Assembly (NCBI RefSeq): GCF_014656455.1 | Contig: NZ_BNCL01000005.1 | Span: forward strand, 1-64,000 | Source: Paracoccus aerius | GTDB taxonomy: Bacteria > Pseudomonadota > Alphaproteobacteria > Rhodobacterales > Rhodobacteraceae | Length of the DNA stretch: 64,000 nucleotides | Reading direction: 5' to 3' | In this document: one piece after another, positions 28,470 through 39,319 of the stretch | How positions within the stretch are numbered: the first letter of the stretch is position 1 | Layout of the letters: each line of letters begins with the position of its first letter | Position numbers and translations under genes: made by a program | The notes under the pieces: generated by a model | The model's input: only the letters and a program-made list of their open reading frames with translations | Told to the model about the DNA's origin: nothing | The model's database searches: none

Positions 28470-29354
28470 TCAGCCCTTGATGGCCTTCAGCACGGCCTCG
28501 CCCAGGCCAGCCGGGCTGTCGGCCACGACGATCCCGGCGCGCTTCATCGCCTCGATCTTCGATTCCGCATCGCCCTTGCCGCCGGACACGATCGCGCCCG
28601 CATGGCCCATGCGACGGCCCGGAGGGGCAGTGCGGCCCGCGATGAAGCCTGCCGTCGGCTTCCACTTGCCCTTCTTCTTCTGCTCGGCCAGGAACTCGGC
28701 CGCTTCCTCCTCGGCCGAGCCGCCGATCTCGCCGATCATGATGATCGACTCCGTCTCGGGGTCGTCGAGGAACATCTGCAGCACGTCGATATGCTCCATC
28801 CCCTTGATGGGGTCGCCGCCGATGCCGACCGCCGAGGACTGGCCCAGGCCCACGTCCGAGGTCTGCTTCACGGCCTCATAGGTCAGCGTGCCCGAACGCG
28901 ACACGACGCCCACGCTGCCGCGGCGGAAGATGCTGCCCGGCATGATGCCGATCTTGCATTCGTCGGGCGTCATGATCCCGGGGCAGTTCGGCCCGATCAG
29001 GCGCGACTGCGACCCTTGCAGGGCGCGTTTCACGCGCATCATGTCCAGCACCGGGATGCCTTCGGTGATGCAGACGATCAGCGGGACCTGCGCGTCGATG
29101 GCCTCCAGGATCGAATCCGCCGCAAAGGGGGGCGGGACATAGATCGCGGATGCGGTGGCGCCCGTCTTTGCCACGGCCTCGTGGACCGAGTTGAAGACCG
29201 GCAGGCCCAGGTGTTCGCTGCCGCCCTTGCCGGGGGTCACGCCGCCAACCATCTGCGTGCCATAGGCGATCGCCTGTTCGGTATGGAAGGTGCCCTGGGA
29301 TCCGGTGATCCCCTGGCAGATGACTTTGGTGTCTTTGTTAACGAGAACGGCCAT
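28470..29354 (-). CDS. sucD: Succinyl-CoA synthetase alpha subunit
   Basis: 294 residues, family-typical. SucD binds CoA at the N-terminal Rossmann fold ([16 protein letters not shown]) and carries the phosphohistidine in [17 protein letters not shown] near residue 250. [17 protein letters not shown] is the second signature. With SucC it makes succinate, CoA and NTP in the TCA cycle. It starts six bases after the sucC stop, forming sucCD. Confidence 0.98.
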   Translation of the reverse strand: MAVLVNKDTKVICQGITGSQGTFHTEQAIAYGTQMVGGVTPGKGGSEHLGLPVFNSVHEAVAKTGATASAIYVPPPFAADSILEAIDAQVPLIVCITEGIPVLDMMRVKRALQGSQSRLIGPNCPGIMTPDECKIGIMPGSIFRRGSVGVVSRSGTLTYEAVKQTSDVGLGQSSAVGIGGDPIKGMEHIDVLQMFLDDPETESIIMIGEIGGSAEEEAAEFLAEQKKKGKWKPTAGFIAGRTAPPGRRMGHAGAIVSGGKGDAESKIEAMKRAGIVVADSPAGLGEAVLKAIKG

Positions 29355-29360
29355 CGTTTC

Positions 29361-30554
29361 TTATCCCTTCACCGCTTTCACGATTTTCTCTGCCGCATCC
29401 GACAGGTCGTCGGCAGCGATCACGTTCAGGCCGGACTTCGCGATGATTTCCTTGCCCAATTCGACATTGGTGCCTTCCAGACGCACGACCAGCGGAACCT
29501 GAAGCCCGACTTCCTTCACGGCGGCGATGATGCCTTCCGCAATGATGTCGCAGCGCATGATGCCGCCGAAGATGTTGACCAGGATGCCCTTCACGTTCGG
29601 GTCCGAGGTGATGATCTTGAAGGCTTCCGTCACCTTCTCCTTGGTCGCACCGCCGCCGACGTCCAGGAAGTTCGCGGGTTCCGCGCCATACAGCTTGATG
29701 ATGTCCATCGTGGCCATGGCCAGGCCCGCGCCGTTCACCATGCAGCCGATCTCGCCGTCAAGGGCGATGTAGTTCAGGTCGAACTTGGAGGCGGCCAGTT
29801 CCTTGGGGTCTTCCTCGGTCTCGTCGCGCAGGGCCATGATGTCGGGCTGGCGGTAAAGCGCGTTGTTGTCGAAGCCCATCTTCGCGTCCAGGCACTTGAT
29901 GTTGCCTTCGGGGGTGACGATCAGCGGGTTGATCTCCAGCATCTCCATGTCCTTCTCGATGAACATGCGATACAGGTTCTTGACCAGGGCGACGCATTGC
30001 TTGACCTGCGCGCCTTCCAGGCCCAGGGCGAAGGCCACGCGGCGGCCGTGGAAGTCCGACAGGCCCGAGGCCGGGTCAACGCTGAAGCTGACGATCTTTT
30101 CCGGCGTGTGGGCGGCCACTTCCTCGATGTCCATGCCGCCTTCGGTCGAGGCGACGAAGCTGACGCGAGAGGTCTGGCGATCCACCAGCAGCGCCAGATA
30201 CAGCTCGCGCGCGATGTCGCTGCCATCCTCGATATAGATGCGGTTGACCTGCTTGCCGGCAGGTCCGGTCTGGTGCGTGACCAGCGTCCGACCCAGCATC
30301 TGGCGGGTCAGTTCCTCGGCTTCCTCGACCGACTTGGCCAGGCGGACGCCGCCCTTTTCACCGGCTTCGGCTTCCTTGAAGCTGCCCTTGCCGCGACCGC
30401 CCGCGTGGATCTGGGCCTTGACCACCCACAGGGGGCCGTCCATCTCGCTTGCGCAGGTCTTGGCTTCGTCAGCCTTCATCACGATCCGGCCGTCGCTGAC
30501 CGGCGCGCCGTATTGACGCAGCAGCGCCTTGGCCTGGTATTCGTGGATATTCAT
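29361..30554 (-). CDS. sucC: Succinyl-CoA synthetase beta subunit
   Basis: 397 residues. The ATP-grasp nucleotide-binding domain starts at [20 protein letters not shown] and includes [15 protein letters not shown]. The C-terminal CoA-ligase domain has [13 protein letters not shown] and [16 protein letters not shown]. The start at 30554 is the conserved start; the upstream frame is not coding. It heads sucCD. A paired palindromic element 111–143 bases upstream, also found before sdhC, probably controls it. Confidence 0.98.
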   Translation of the reverse strand: MNIHEYQAKALLRQYGAPVSDGRIVMKADEAKTCASEMDGPLWVVKAQIHAGGRGKGSFKEAEAGEKGGVRLAKSVEEAEELTRQMLGRTLVTHQTGPAGKQVNRIYIEDGSDIARELYLALLVDRQTSRVSFVASTEGGMDIEEVAAHTPEKIVSFSVDPASGLSDFHGRRVAFALGLEGAQVKQCVALVKNLYRMFIEKDMEMLEINPLIVTPEGNIKCLDAKMGFDNNALYRQPDIMALRDETEEDPKELAASKFDLNYIALDGEIGCMVNGAGLAMATMDIIKLYGAEPANFLDVGGGATKEKVTEAFKIITSDPNVKGILVNIFGGIMRCDIIAEGIIAAVKEVGLQVPLVVRLEGTNVELGKEIIAKSGLNVIAADDLSDAAEKIVKAVKG

Positions 30555-30664
30555 CCTGACCCCCTTTTTCGGTTCGACAGATTTGCGGGGGGTCTTGCCA
30601 CATCGGGGGCGGGCCGGGAAACGGTTTTCCCCTAAAATGCAGGAAACCCGCAAGAAGTCGCCTA

Positions 30665-30697
30665 TTGTGATCACGGCTGGAAATCCCGTGATCACAA
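30665..30697 (-). promoter_or_regulatory. Paired GTGATCAC operator upstream of sucC
   Basis: TTGTGATCAC, thirteen spacer bases, GTGATCACAA: a perfect 10-13-10 inverted repeat, and each GTGATCAC core is itself a palindrome. The two core centres are 21 bp apart, about two helical turns. The element lies 111–143 bases before the sucC start codon, in the non-coding gap after a small lipoprotein gene. The same layout with the same 13-base spacing occurs at 35843–35875 before sdhC. The binding protein is not identified; no CRP, FnrL or CtrA consensus matches. Confidence 0.75.
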
Positions 30698-30727
30698 AGG
30701 TCAGTATCCCAGGATTCGCCTGCCGAT

Positions 30728-31063
30728 CTAGCCTGCGACCCGGGCGCAGTCGAAGCTGTCGCCCGTGGTCTGCGAGGTGAAGGTCATCTGGTTGTCGTTC
30801 TGCCACTGCACCTGGATGACGGCCCCGTCAGCCAGCGTCATGGTCGTGACCCGGTTCTGGGTCGAGAACCTGGCGATGCGGATGGGCGAGGCGTCGTTCG
30901 CGGGCAGATAGGATTCGGGCGTGAAGGTCATGGTCGTGGCGCCGCAGTTCCATGAGCCCATGAAGGGCAATTGGTCGGTCGGGCGGGGGCTGGAGGGCGG
31001 CGCGGAACAGGCGCCGATCAGCAGGGCAGAGAAAAGCGCAGCAGGCAGGACGGTTCGGGTCAT
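30728..31063 (-). CDS. Small lipoprotein with META/HslJ-like size
   Basis: 111 residues. The signal [19 protein letters not shown] has a lipobox LIGAC. The mature part is a short beta-rich domain ([52 protein letters not shown]) with a Cys pair at its ends that may be bridged. It resembles small lipocalin-like or META-type lipoproteins, but I cannot assign the family. Located between mdh and sucC on the same strand, just before the sucC regulatory region. Confidence 0.7.
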   Translation of the reverse strand: MTRTVLPAALFSALLIGACSAPPSSPRPTDQLPFMGSWNCGATTMTFTPESYLPANDASPIRIARFSTQNRVTTMTLADGAVIQVQWQNDNQMTFTSQTTGDSFDCARVAG

Positions 31064-31130
31064 GGTCGCCTCCGGTTCACTGGATGCGGAAATGCTACGA
31101 CGGAACCGGAAAGATGAACATCATCAAATG

Positions 31131-31158
31131 CAAAGGCGCGCCCCGGGGGACGCGCCTT
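31131..31158 (-). terminator. Probable terminator after mdh
   Basis: On the minus strand AAGGCGCG, loop TCCCCCGGGG, CGCGCCTTT. It lies 18–46 bases beyond the mdh stop. The stem is stable and the T-run is three bases. Confidence 0.65.
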
Positions 31159-31176
31159 GCCGATCTGCGGGACCCG

Positions 31177-33046
<1,870 letters not shown>

Positions 33047-33127
33047 TGCCGCAGCGCAGCAAAATTGCACTTGCCAAATCTGGCGCAGCAGGGCAGCGTC
33101 ACGCAAGATTGTTGCGAGGAGGATCTG

Positions 33128-33973
33128 ATGGCGCGGCCCTATCGTTCGGTTCTGTATATTCCGGCAGCCAATGCACGGGCGATGGAGAAGGCCCGGGGTC
33201 TGCCCACCGATGCGATCATCTTTGATCTCGAGGATGCGGTCGCGCCCGCCGAAAAGCCAGCCGCGCGCGACGCCCTGGCTGCGGCACTGGCCGATGACTA
33301 TGGCCCGCGTGCGCGGATCGTGCGGATCAACGGGCTGGCCACGGAATGGGGCGGGGACGACGCCCGTTTCTGCGCCGGTCTGGACGGCGCGGATGCCGTG
33401 CTGATCCCCAAGGTGGACAGCGCCGCCGACCTGGACCGCGTGGCCGCGATCATCCCCGACCTGCCGCTGTGGGCGATGATGGAAACGCCTTCGGGGATGC
33501 TGAACGCCCCGCAGATCGCCGCGCATTCCCGGCTTCAGGGGATGGTGATGGGCACCAACGACCTGGCCAAGGAACTGAACAGCCGCTTCCGCCCCGACCG
33601 GCTGCCGATGCTGGCAGGCTTGGGCCTGTGCCTGCTGGCGGCCAAGGCCCATGGCAAGGTGATCGTGGACGGCGTCTTCAACGCCTTCAAGGATGACGAT
33701 GGCCTGCGCGCCGAATGCGAACAGGGCCGCGACATGGGCTTTGACGGAAAGACGCTGATCCACCCCGCCCAGCTTGCCATCGCCAACGAGGCCTTCGCCC
33801 CGACTGAAGCCGAGGTTGACCTGGCCCGCCGCCAGATCGACGCCTTCCAGTCCGCCGCGGCCGAGGGCAAGGGGGTCGCCGTGGTCGACGGCAAGATCGT
33901 CGAGAACCTGCATGTCGAGACGGCCCGCAAGACGCTGGACCGCGCCAAGGCAATTGCGGCAATGGCAGGATAA
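33128..33973 (+). CDS. HpcH/HpaI-family CoA ester lyase, (3S)-malyl-CoA thioesterase-like
   Basis: 281 residues of the CitE/malyl-CoA lyase superfamily. Motifs: SVLYIPAANARAMEKARGLP, IIFDLEDAVAP with metal-binding Glu/Asp, RIVRINGLATEW, DAVLIPKVDSA, METPSGMLNAP, MGTNDLAKEL, DGVFNAFKDDDGL and KTLIHPAQLAIANEAF. By length and the N-terminus it resembles Mcl2, the (3S)-malyl-CoA thioesterase of Rhodobacter, more than the ~318-residue Mcl1 lyase. It is in one run with mesaconyl-CoA hydratase, which supports ethylmalonyl-CoA-pathway use. The exact activity (lyase or thioesterase) is inferred. Confidence 0.82.
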   Translation: MARPYRSVLYIPAANARAMEKARGLPTDAIIFDLEDAVAPAEKPAARDALAAALADDYGPRARIVRINGLATEWGGDDARFCAGLDGADAVLIPKVDSAADLDRVAAIIPDLPLWAMMETPSGMLNAPQIAAHSRLQGMVMGTNDLAKELNSRFRPDRLPMLAGLGLCLLAAKAHGKVIVDGVFNAFKDDDGLRAECEQGRDMGFDGKTLIHPAQLAIANEAFAPTEAEVDLARRQIDAFQSAAAEGKGVAVVDGKIVENLHVETARKTLDRAKAIAAMAG

Positions 33974-34015
33974 GGGCAGGGTGCGCCCCAGGACATCCAG
34001 CGAAAGGAAAGCCAG

Positions 34016-34564
34016 ATGGTTCTGCTGATTTCGGGCGTGGCCCTGTGGTGGGCGGCGCATCTGTTCAAGCGGGTGGCACCGGACCGCCGCGCCGCCTTGG
34101 GCGACAAGGGCAAGGGGCTGGTTGCGATCCTGCTGATCCTGTCGGTCTTCATCATGGCGCGAGGCTATGGGCAGGTCGATGGGCCGGTCTGGTGGGGCAG
34201 GTCGCCTGCGACGACCGGCATCAACAACCTGCTGATGCTGCTGGCCTTCTATCTTTACGCGGCCGACGGAATGGGCACGCGCGTCACCGCCTGGATCCGG
34301 CATCCGCAGCTGACCGGCTTCTCGCTCTGGGCCGTGGCGCATCTGCTGGTGAATGGCGATCTGGCGTCGCTGATCCTGTTCGGCGGGCTGTTGGCCTGGG
34401 CGCTTGTCGAAATCGTCCTGCTGAACCGGGCGGGCGCCTGGAAGCGGCGCACGGGGCCATTCCCGGTCCGCAAGGAAATCATGGCGGCCGTTGGCGCGGT
34501 TGTCGTCATGCTGGTCGTGGGGCTGATCCACGGCTGGATCGGACCCTGGCCATTCGGAGGCTGA
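34016..34564 (+). CDS. NnrU-family membrane protein
   Basis: 182 residues with five or six membrane spans. The motif WAVAHLLVNGDLASLILFGG near residue 105 is the NnrU signature (HLLxNGD). NnrU proteins are associated with nitric-oxide/nitrite respiration in some relatives and are related to the isoprenoid or phospholipid methyltransferase fold (for example MddA); no enzyme activity is shown here. GAAAGGAAAG precedes the ATG. It lies between the malyl-CoA enzyme and DUF1737 genes. Confidence 0.85.
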   Translation: MVLLISGVALWWAAHLFKRVAPDRRAALGDKGKGLVAILLILSVFIMARGYGQVDGPVWWGRSPATTGINNLLMLLAFYLYAADGMGTRVTAWIRHPQLTGFSLWAVAHLLVNGDLASLILFGGLLAWALVEIVLLNRAGAWKRRTGPFPVRKEIMAAVGAVVVMLVVGLIHGWIGPWPFGG

Positions 34565-34567
34565 ACC

Positions 34568-34774
34568 ATGACCACCCTATACCGCTGCATCACCGAGGAC
34601 GACACCTCGCAATTCTGCCACCGCGTCAGCGAGGCGCTGTCGAAGGGCTGGTCCCTGCATGGCAGCCCGACCATGGCCTTCGATCCCGTCAAGGGCGTGA
34701 TGCGGATGGGCCAGGCCGTCACCAAGCAGGTTCAGGCCGAATACCATCCCGACATGAAGCTGGGGCAGCAATGA
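34568..34774 (+). CDS. DUF1737 protein
   Basis: 68 residues. The sequence TLYRCITEDDTSQFCHRVSE and ALSKGWSLHGSPTM matches the DUF1737 pattern, where the SEALSKGWSLHG part is diagnostic. Such proteins are small, soluble and of unknown function. It overlaps the mesaconyl-CoA hydratase start by four bases (ATGA), so the two are translationally coupled. Confidence 0.85.
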   Translation: MTTLYRCITEDDTSQFCHRVSEALSKGWSLHGSPTMAFDPVKGVMRMGQAVTKQVQAEYHPDMKLGQQ

Positions 34775-35805
34775 CCAAGACCAATCCGGGCCGCTTCTTC
34801 GAGGATTACCAGCTTGGCCAGGTGATCCGCCATGCCGTTCCCCGCACGGTGGCCGAAGGGGAACGGGCGCTGTATCACGCCCTGTATCCGGCCCGGCACG
34901 CGCTGTATTCCAGCGACGAATTCGCGGCGAACTGCGGGTTGGAAAGCAGCCCCCTGGACGACCTGCTGGCCTTTCACATCGTCTTCGGCAAGACCGTTCC
35001 CGATGTCAGCCTGAACGCGGTGGCGAACTTGGGCTATGCCCAGGGCCGATGGCTGGCGCCGGTCTGGCCGGGTGATACGCTGCGGTCGGAATCGCAGGTG
35101 ATCGGGCTGAAGCAGAACTCGAATGGCAAGTCGGGCGTGGTCTGGGTCCGGACGCAGGGGCTGAACCAGATGGACCAGCCGGTGCTGGACTATGTCCGCT
35201 GGGTGATGGTGCGCAAGCGCGACACCGATGCGCCCGCGCCTGAGACGGTCGTGCCTGACCTGCCGCCCGTGGTCGCGCCCGAGGATCTGGTGATCCCCGA
35301 CGGACTCGACTTCACCGAATACGACTTCGACCTGGCCGGGGAGCCGCATCGCTTGGGCGATTACCAGATCGGCGAGAAGATCGACCATGTCGACGGCGTC
35401 ACGGTCGAGGAGGCCGAGCACATGCTGGCCACGCGCCTGTGGCAGAACACCGCCAAGGTGCATTTCGACGCAACCAACCGCGACGACGGGCGGCGGCTGA
35501 TCTATGGCGGCCATGTCATCAGCATGGCCCGCGCCCTGTCCTTCAACGGGCTGGCCAATGCACAGATGATCGTCGCGCTGAACGCCGGCGCACATGCCAA
35601 CCCATGCTTTGCGGGCGATACCGTCCGCGCCTGGTCCGAAGTGCTGGACAAGGCGGAAACCGATGCGCCGGGCGTTGCTGCAATCCGGCTGCGGCTTGTG
35701 GCAACCAAAGGGAACAGCAGGGATTTCGCGCTGAAGGATCCTGATGGGCGCTACCAGCCGGACGTGCTTCTGGACCTGGATTACTGGGCCTTGATGCCGG
35801 TCTGA
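34771..35805 (+). CDS. mch: Mesaconyl-CoA hydratase (beta-methylmalyl-CoA dehydratase), MaoC-like
   Basis: 344 residues with two hot-dog halves. The N-terminal half has RFFEDYQLGQVIRHAVPRTV and HIVFGKTVPDVSLNAVANLG; the C-terminal half has TRLWQNTAKVHFDA and YGGHVISMARALSFNGL with the hydratase His/Asp region. Mch hydrates mesaconyl-CoA to beta-methylmalyl-CoA in the ethylmalonyl-CoA acetate-assimilation pathway. It is downstream of the Mcl-like enzyme, NnrU and DUF1737 and upstream of sdh. Confidence 0.9.
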   Translation: MTKTNPGRFFEDYQLGQVIRHAVPRTVAEGERALYHALYPARHALYSSDEFAANCGLESSPLDDLLAFHIVFGKTVPDVSLNAVANLGYAQGRWLAPVWPGDTLRSESQVIGLKQNSNGKSGVVWVRTQGLNQMDQPVLDYVRWVMVRKRDTDAPAPETVVPDLPPVVAPEDLVIPDGLDFTEYDFDLAGEPHRLGDYQIGEKIDHVDGVTVEEAEHMLATRLWQNTAKVHFDATNRDDGRRLIYGGHVISMARALSFNGLANAQMIVALNAGAHANPCFAGDTVRAWSEVLDKAETDAPGVAAIRLRLVATKGNSRDFALKDPDGRYQPDVLLDLDYWALMPV

Positions 35806-35842
35806 AAGTCCGAGTCGGCACAGGCCGGCACAAGGCGCAACC

Positions 35843-35875
35843 ATGTGATCACGACCCGCAGGGGTGTGATCACAA
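35843..35875 (+). promoter_or_regulatory. Paired GTGATCAC operator upstream of sdhC
   Basis: ATGTGATCAC, thirteen spacer bases, GTGATCACAA. Both GTGATCAC cores and the 21-bp centre-to-centre spacing are identical to the element at 30665–30697 before sucC, while the spacer bases differ. It ends 155 bases before the sdhC start codon in a 224-base non-coding gap. This is the expected signature of one regulator acting on both sucCD and sdhCDAB. Confidence 0.75.
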
Positions 35876-36029
35876 AGGACTGAAAGCAGCGAAAATTCGG
35901 TCCATGCTATGGCATCTGGCGGTGACAGATGCCACAAGACAGGACAAATACGCGCCAATCGCCAGCCTGCGGGGCCAGCTTCGTGCCTGCTGCGGGTCAA
36001 GCCAGAACCGTTTAAAGGAGCGCCGCATC

Positions 36030-36422
36030 ATGGCCGACGTGAACCGGGGCAACCGGCCGCTTTCCCCCCATATGCAGGTTTACCGCCTTCCCTTGGCGGC
36101 GATCACCTCGATCATGACGCGGATCACGGGGCACGCGCTTGTCGCGGGCATCCTGCTGCTGGTCTGGTGGCTGGTCGCTGCCGTCACCGGCCCCCAAGCC
36201 TTTGCCGCCGCCGACTGGGTGGTGCGGTCTTGGATCGGCTTCATCGTGCTGACCGGATCGGCCTGGGCGCTGTGGTTCCACGCGCTGGCCGGCATCCGGC
36301 ACCTGTTCTACGATTCCGGCAAGCTGCTGCGGATCGAGGAAGCCGAACGTGCAAGCTGGGCCATCATCATCGGGTCGGTGGTGCTGACGCTTCTGTCACT
36401 GATCCTGTTCTTCTTTGCATAA
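36030..36422 (+). CDS. sdhC: Succinate dehydrogenase cytochrome b556 subunit
   Basis: 130 residues with three membrane spans. RPLSPHMQVYRLP and the SdhC signature in SIMTRITGHALVAGILLLVWW are present, and the heme b histidine lies in HALAGIRHLFYD. It anchors the SDH flavoprotein/iron-sulfur dimer and forms the ubiquinone site. The start at 36030 (MADVNRG) follows AAAGGAG; a longer open frame from 35904 is not supported. First of sdhC-D-A–B. Confidence 0.96.
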   Translation: MADVNRGNRPLSPHMQVYRLPLAAITSIMTRITGHALVAGILLLVWWLVAAVTGPQAFAAADWVVRSWIGFIVLTGSAWALWFHALAGIRHLFYDSGKLLRIEEAERASWAIIIGSVVLTLLSLILFFFA

Positions 36423-36435
36423 GGGCAAGGCAACC

Positions 36436-36822
36436 ATGCGCTATATCACACCCCGCAAGGCGGCCATGGGCCTGGGTTCCGCCCACAGCGGCACGGCCGA
36501 CCACTGGTTCCTGACCGTCAGTTCCTGCGCCCTGGTCCTGTTGGTGCCGGCCTTCATGCTGGTGATCGGCAATGCCATCGGCCTGCCTCATCCCGAACTG
36601 GTGGCTTACTTCGGCCGTCCCTATCCGGCGCTGATCACGGCGCTGTTCATCGTCGTGGGCATGGTGCACTTCATCAAGGGCACCCGGATCATGATCGACG
36701 ATTATTTCCAACACACGGCGCGCAAGGTGGCGATCATCGTCTCGGTGGTCTTTTCCTGGGCGGTCATTGCGGCGGCAGTCTTTGCGCTGGCCAAGATGAC
36801 CCTCGTCACCGTCGCGATCTGA
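36436..36822 (+). CDS. sdhD: Succinate dehydrogenase membrane anchor subunit
   Basis: 128 residues, three membrane spans. [20 protein letters not shown] is the typical N-terminus and [20 protein letters not shown] carries the conserved His/Asp region before the last span. The start at 36436 follows AAGGCAA; a TTG seven codons earlier overlaps sdhC and is less likely. It forms the second anchor subunit with SdhC. Confidence 0.95.
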   Translation: MRYITPRKAAMGLGSAHSGTADHWFLTVSSCALVLLVPAFMLVIGNAIGLPHPELVAYFGRPYPALITALFIVVGMVHFIKGTRIMIDDYFQHTARKVAIIVSVVFSWAVIAAAVFALAKMTLVTVAI

Positions 36823-36829
36823 GGGCATC

Positions 36830-38632
36830 ATGGCAGCATACGATATTCATACGCATGATTACGACGTGGTCGTGGTGGGCGCCGGCGGTGCGGGCCTGCG
36901 GGCGACGCTGGGCATGGCCGAACAAGGGCTGCGCACGGCCTGCGTGACCAAGGTCTTCCCGACGCGGTCCCACACGGTTGCCGCGCAGGGCGGCATCGCC
37001 GCCTCCTTGTCGAACATGGGCCCGGACAACTGGCAGTGGCACATGTACGACACCGTGAAGGGGTCGGACTGGCTGGGCGACACGGACGCGATGGAATACC
37101 TGGCGCGCGAGGCGCCCAAGGCCGTCTACGAGCTTGAACATTACGGCGTTCCCTTCAGCCGGACCGAGGAGGGCAAGATCTACCAGCGTCCCTTCGGCGG
37201 CCACACGACCGAGTTCGGCGAAGGCCCCCCGGTGCAGCGCACCTGCGCCGCGGCCGACCGGACCGGCCACGCCATCCTGCACACGCTTTACGGCCAGTCG
37301 CTGAAGAACAACGCGGAATTCTTCATCGAATACTTTGCGATCGACCTGATCGTCACGGACGGCGCCTGCACCGGCGTGGTCTGCTGGAAGCTGGACGACG
37401 GCACCATCCACGTCTTCAACGCCAAGATGGTGGTGCTGGCGACCGGCGGCTATGGCCGGGCCTATTTCAGCGCGACATCGGCCCATACCTGCACCGGCGA
37501 CGGCGGCGGGATGGTCGCGCGTGCGGGCCTGCCCCTGCAGGACATGGAGTTCGTGCAGTTCCACCCGACCGGCATCTATGGCTCGGGCTGCCTGATCACC
37601 GAAGGCGCGCGGGGCGAGGGCGGATACCTCACCAATTCGGAAGGCGAGCGTTTCATGGAACGCTATGCGCCGACCTACAAGGATCTGGCGTCCCGCGATG
37701 TGGTCAGCCGCTGCATCACCATCGAGATCCGCGAAGGCCGCGGCGTCGGTCCCGACAAGGACCACATGTATCTGAACCTGATGCACCTGCCGCCCGAGGC
37801 CTTGGCCGAACGCCTGCCCGGCATCAGTGAATCGGCCAAGATCTTCGCAGGCGTCGATGTGACCAAGCAGCCGATCCCGATCCTGCCGACGGTCCATTAC
37901 AACATGGGCGGCATCCCCACGAACTATTGGGGCGAGGTGCTGGCGCCGACCGCCGACAACCCGGACGCGATCTTCCCTGGCCTGATGGCCGTGGGCGAGG
38001 CGGGCTGCGCATCGGTCCACGGCGCGAACCGCCTCGGCTCGAACTCTCTGATCGACCTTGTCGTCTTCGGTCGCGCCGCCGCGATCCGGGCGGGGCAGGT
38101 GATCGACCGCGAAAGCCAGGTCCCCTCGACCAACCAGGCATCGGTCGACCAGGCGCTTGGGCGTTTCGACGCGCTTCGCCATGCCCAGGGCACCGTTCCG
38201 ACTGCCGAGCTGCGGCTGGAAATGCAGCGCACCATGCAGGCTGACGCGGCGGTGTTCCGCACCGACAAGACCCTGGCCGAGGGCGCCGAGAAGATGACGG
38301 CGATCGCCGCCAAGATGGACGACATCAAGGTGACCGACCGCAGCTTGATCTGGAACAGCGACCTGATGGAAACGCTGGAACTGACCAACCTGATGCCCAA
38401 TGCGCTTGCCACCATCGTCGCGGCCGAGGCGCGCAAGGAAAGCCGGGGCGCCCATGCGCATGAAGACTGGCCCGAGCGGGACGACGCCAACTGGCGCAAG
38501 CACTCGCTTGCATGGGTCGATGGAAACGCGGTTAAACTGGATTACCGCCCCGTCCATCTGGACCCCTTGACCAAGGAAGAGGATGGCGGGATCGACCTGA
38601 AGAAGATTGCTCCCAAGAAAAGGGTTTACTGA
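36830..38632 (+). CDS. sdhA: Succinate dehydrogenase flavoprotein subunit
   Basis: 600 residues. FAD motif [20 protein letters not shown]; the flavin-linked histidine in [15 protein letters not shown]; the active-site arginine/histidine blocks [20 protein letters not shown] and [18 protein letters not shown]. It oxidises succinate to fumarate in the TCA cycle and respiratory complex II. It starts seven bases after sdhD and its stop overlaps the next gene's start by one base (TGATG). Confidence 0.98.
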   Translation: MAAYDIHTHDYDVVVVGAGGAGLRATLGMAEQGLRTACVTKVFPTRSHTVAAQGGIAASLSNMGPDNWQWHMYDTVKGSDWLGDTDAMEYLAREAPKAVYELEHYGVPFSRTEEGKIYQRPFGGHTTEFGEGPPVQRTCAAADRTGHAILHTLYGQSLKNNAEFFIEYFAIDLIVTDGACTGVVCWKLDDGTIHVFNAKMVVLATGGYGRAYFSATSAHTCTGDGGGMVARAGLPLQDMEFVQFHPTGIYGSGCLITEGARGEGGYLTNSEGERFMERYAPTYKDLASRDVVSRCITIEIREGRGVGPDKDHMYLNLMHLPPEALAERLPGISESAKIFAGVDVTKQPIPILPTVHYNMGGIPTNYWGEVLAPTADNPDAIFPGLMAVGEAGCASVHGANRLGSNSLIDLVVFGRAAAIRAGQVIDRESQVPSTNQASVDQALGRFDALRHAQGTVPTAELRLEMQRTMQADAAVFRTDKTLAEGAEKMTAIAAKMDDIKVTDRSLIWNSDLMETLELTNLMPNALATIVAAEARKESRGAHAHEDWPERDDANWRKHSLAWVDGNAVKLDYRPVHLDPLTKEEDGGIDLKKIAPKKRVY

Positions 38633-38997
38633 TGCGCTTCCAGACTTTCGCCGCCCTGGGCCTTGCGGCCGCCACCCTGGCGGCCTGCGCCGCACCGATG
38701 CCGCCGGCGACCACCGTCACCGTGCCCCCTGCGGTCGTCACCACGCCGACCGTGCTGGACGCGGCCTCGCGTCAGGTTGCCCGGACCGTCATCAACGCCG
38801 AGATGGAAAAGCGCCTGCCCGGCGCCAATGTCGCGCCCTATACCGACTGCGTCGTCAACAACGCCACCACGGCGGAACTGATCGACATCGCCCAGGCCTC
38901 GCGCGCGGGCGTTTCCGGCACGGCGGACAGCGTGGCGGCCATCGTCTCGCGCCCGGCGACCACGCAGTGCATCGCTGCGGCGGCACGCACGGCCTGA
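38632..38997 (+). CDS. Small lipoprotein inside the sdh operon
   Basis: 121 residues, not recognised. [19 protein letters not shown] is a lipoprotein signal. The mature domain is helical with a Cys pair (TDCVVNNATTAELIDIAQAS and TTQCIAAAARTA) and resembles small succinate-dehydrogenase-adjacent lipoproteins of relatives only by position. Its ATG overlaps the sdhA stop by one base, so it is translated by coupling from sdhA. Role unknown; a periplasmic or outer-membrane location is predicted. Confidence 0.75.
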   Translation: MRFQTFAALGLAAATLAACAAPMPPATTVTVPPAVVTTPTVLDAASRQVARTVINAEMEKRLPGANVAPYTDCVVNNATTAELIDIAQASRAGVSGTADSVAAIVSRPATTQCIAAAARTA

Positions 38998-39001
38998 TGT
39001 G

Positions 39002-39316
39002 ATGCGCGCGCGGGCGGGACATACGGCCTTGGCGCTGATCGGGACGCTGGCTGCCTGCGGCCCCGTCCCGGTCGAACAGGCCGAGGTGACCTGCCTGCGC
39101 GACGCCGAACTGGCCGTCCGCCCGCAGACCAATGTGGCGGTCGGCATCGGCACCGGATCGTCCGGCACGCGCGGCTTTGGCAGCGTGTCGGTCGATCTGT
39201 CGGGCGACTACCTGATGGGGCGCGACCCGTCGCAAGTCTATGACCGCTGCGTGCAGCGCCGGTCTGGCCAGCCTCCACGCCGGCCGCTGACCCAGCAGCC
39301 GGGCTGGACGGGCTGA
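39002..39316 (+). CDS. Small lipoprotein inside the sdh operon
   Basis: 104 residues. A short signal with lipobox LIGTLAAC is followed by TCLRDAELAVRPQTNVAVGI, SGTRGFGSVSVDLSGDYLMG and YDRCVQRRSG, giving a Cys pair. The beta-rich central segment with a D-P-S-x-V-Y-D-R-C ending occurs in hypothetical proteins of Rhodobacteraceae that I cannot name. The start may be the ATG at 39002 or the GTG one codon earlier; both directly follow the stop of the previous lipoprotein. Confidence 0.65.
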   Translation: MRARAGHTALALIGTLAACGPVPVEQAEVTCLRDAELAVRPQTNVAVGIGTGSSGTRGFGSVSVDLSGDYLMGRDPSQVYDRCVQRRSGQPPRRPLTQQPGWTG

Positions 39317-39319
39317 GCC

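Noticed and set aside
30665..30697. CRP or FnrL site
   Set aside because: CRP needs TGTGA-N6-TCACA and FNR needs TTGAT-N4-ATCAA; the GTGATCAC pairs fit neither spacing.
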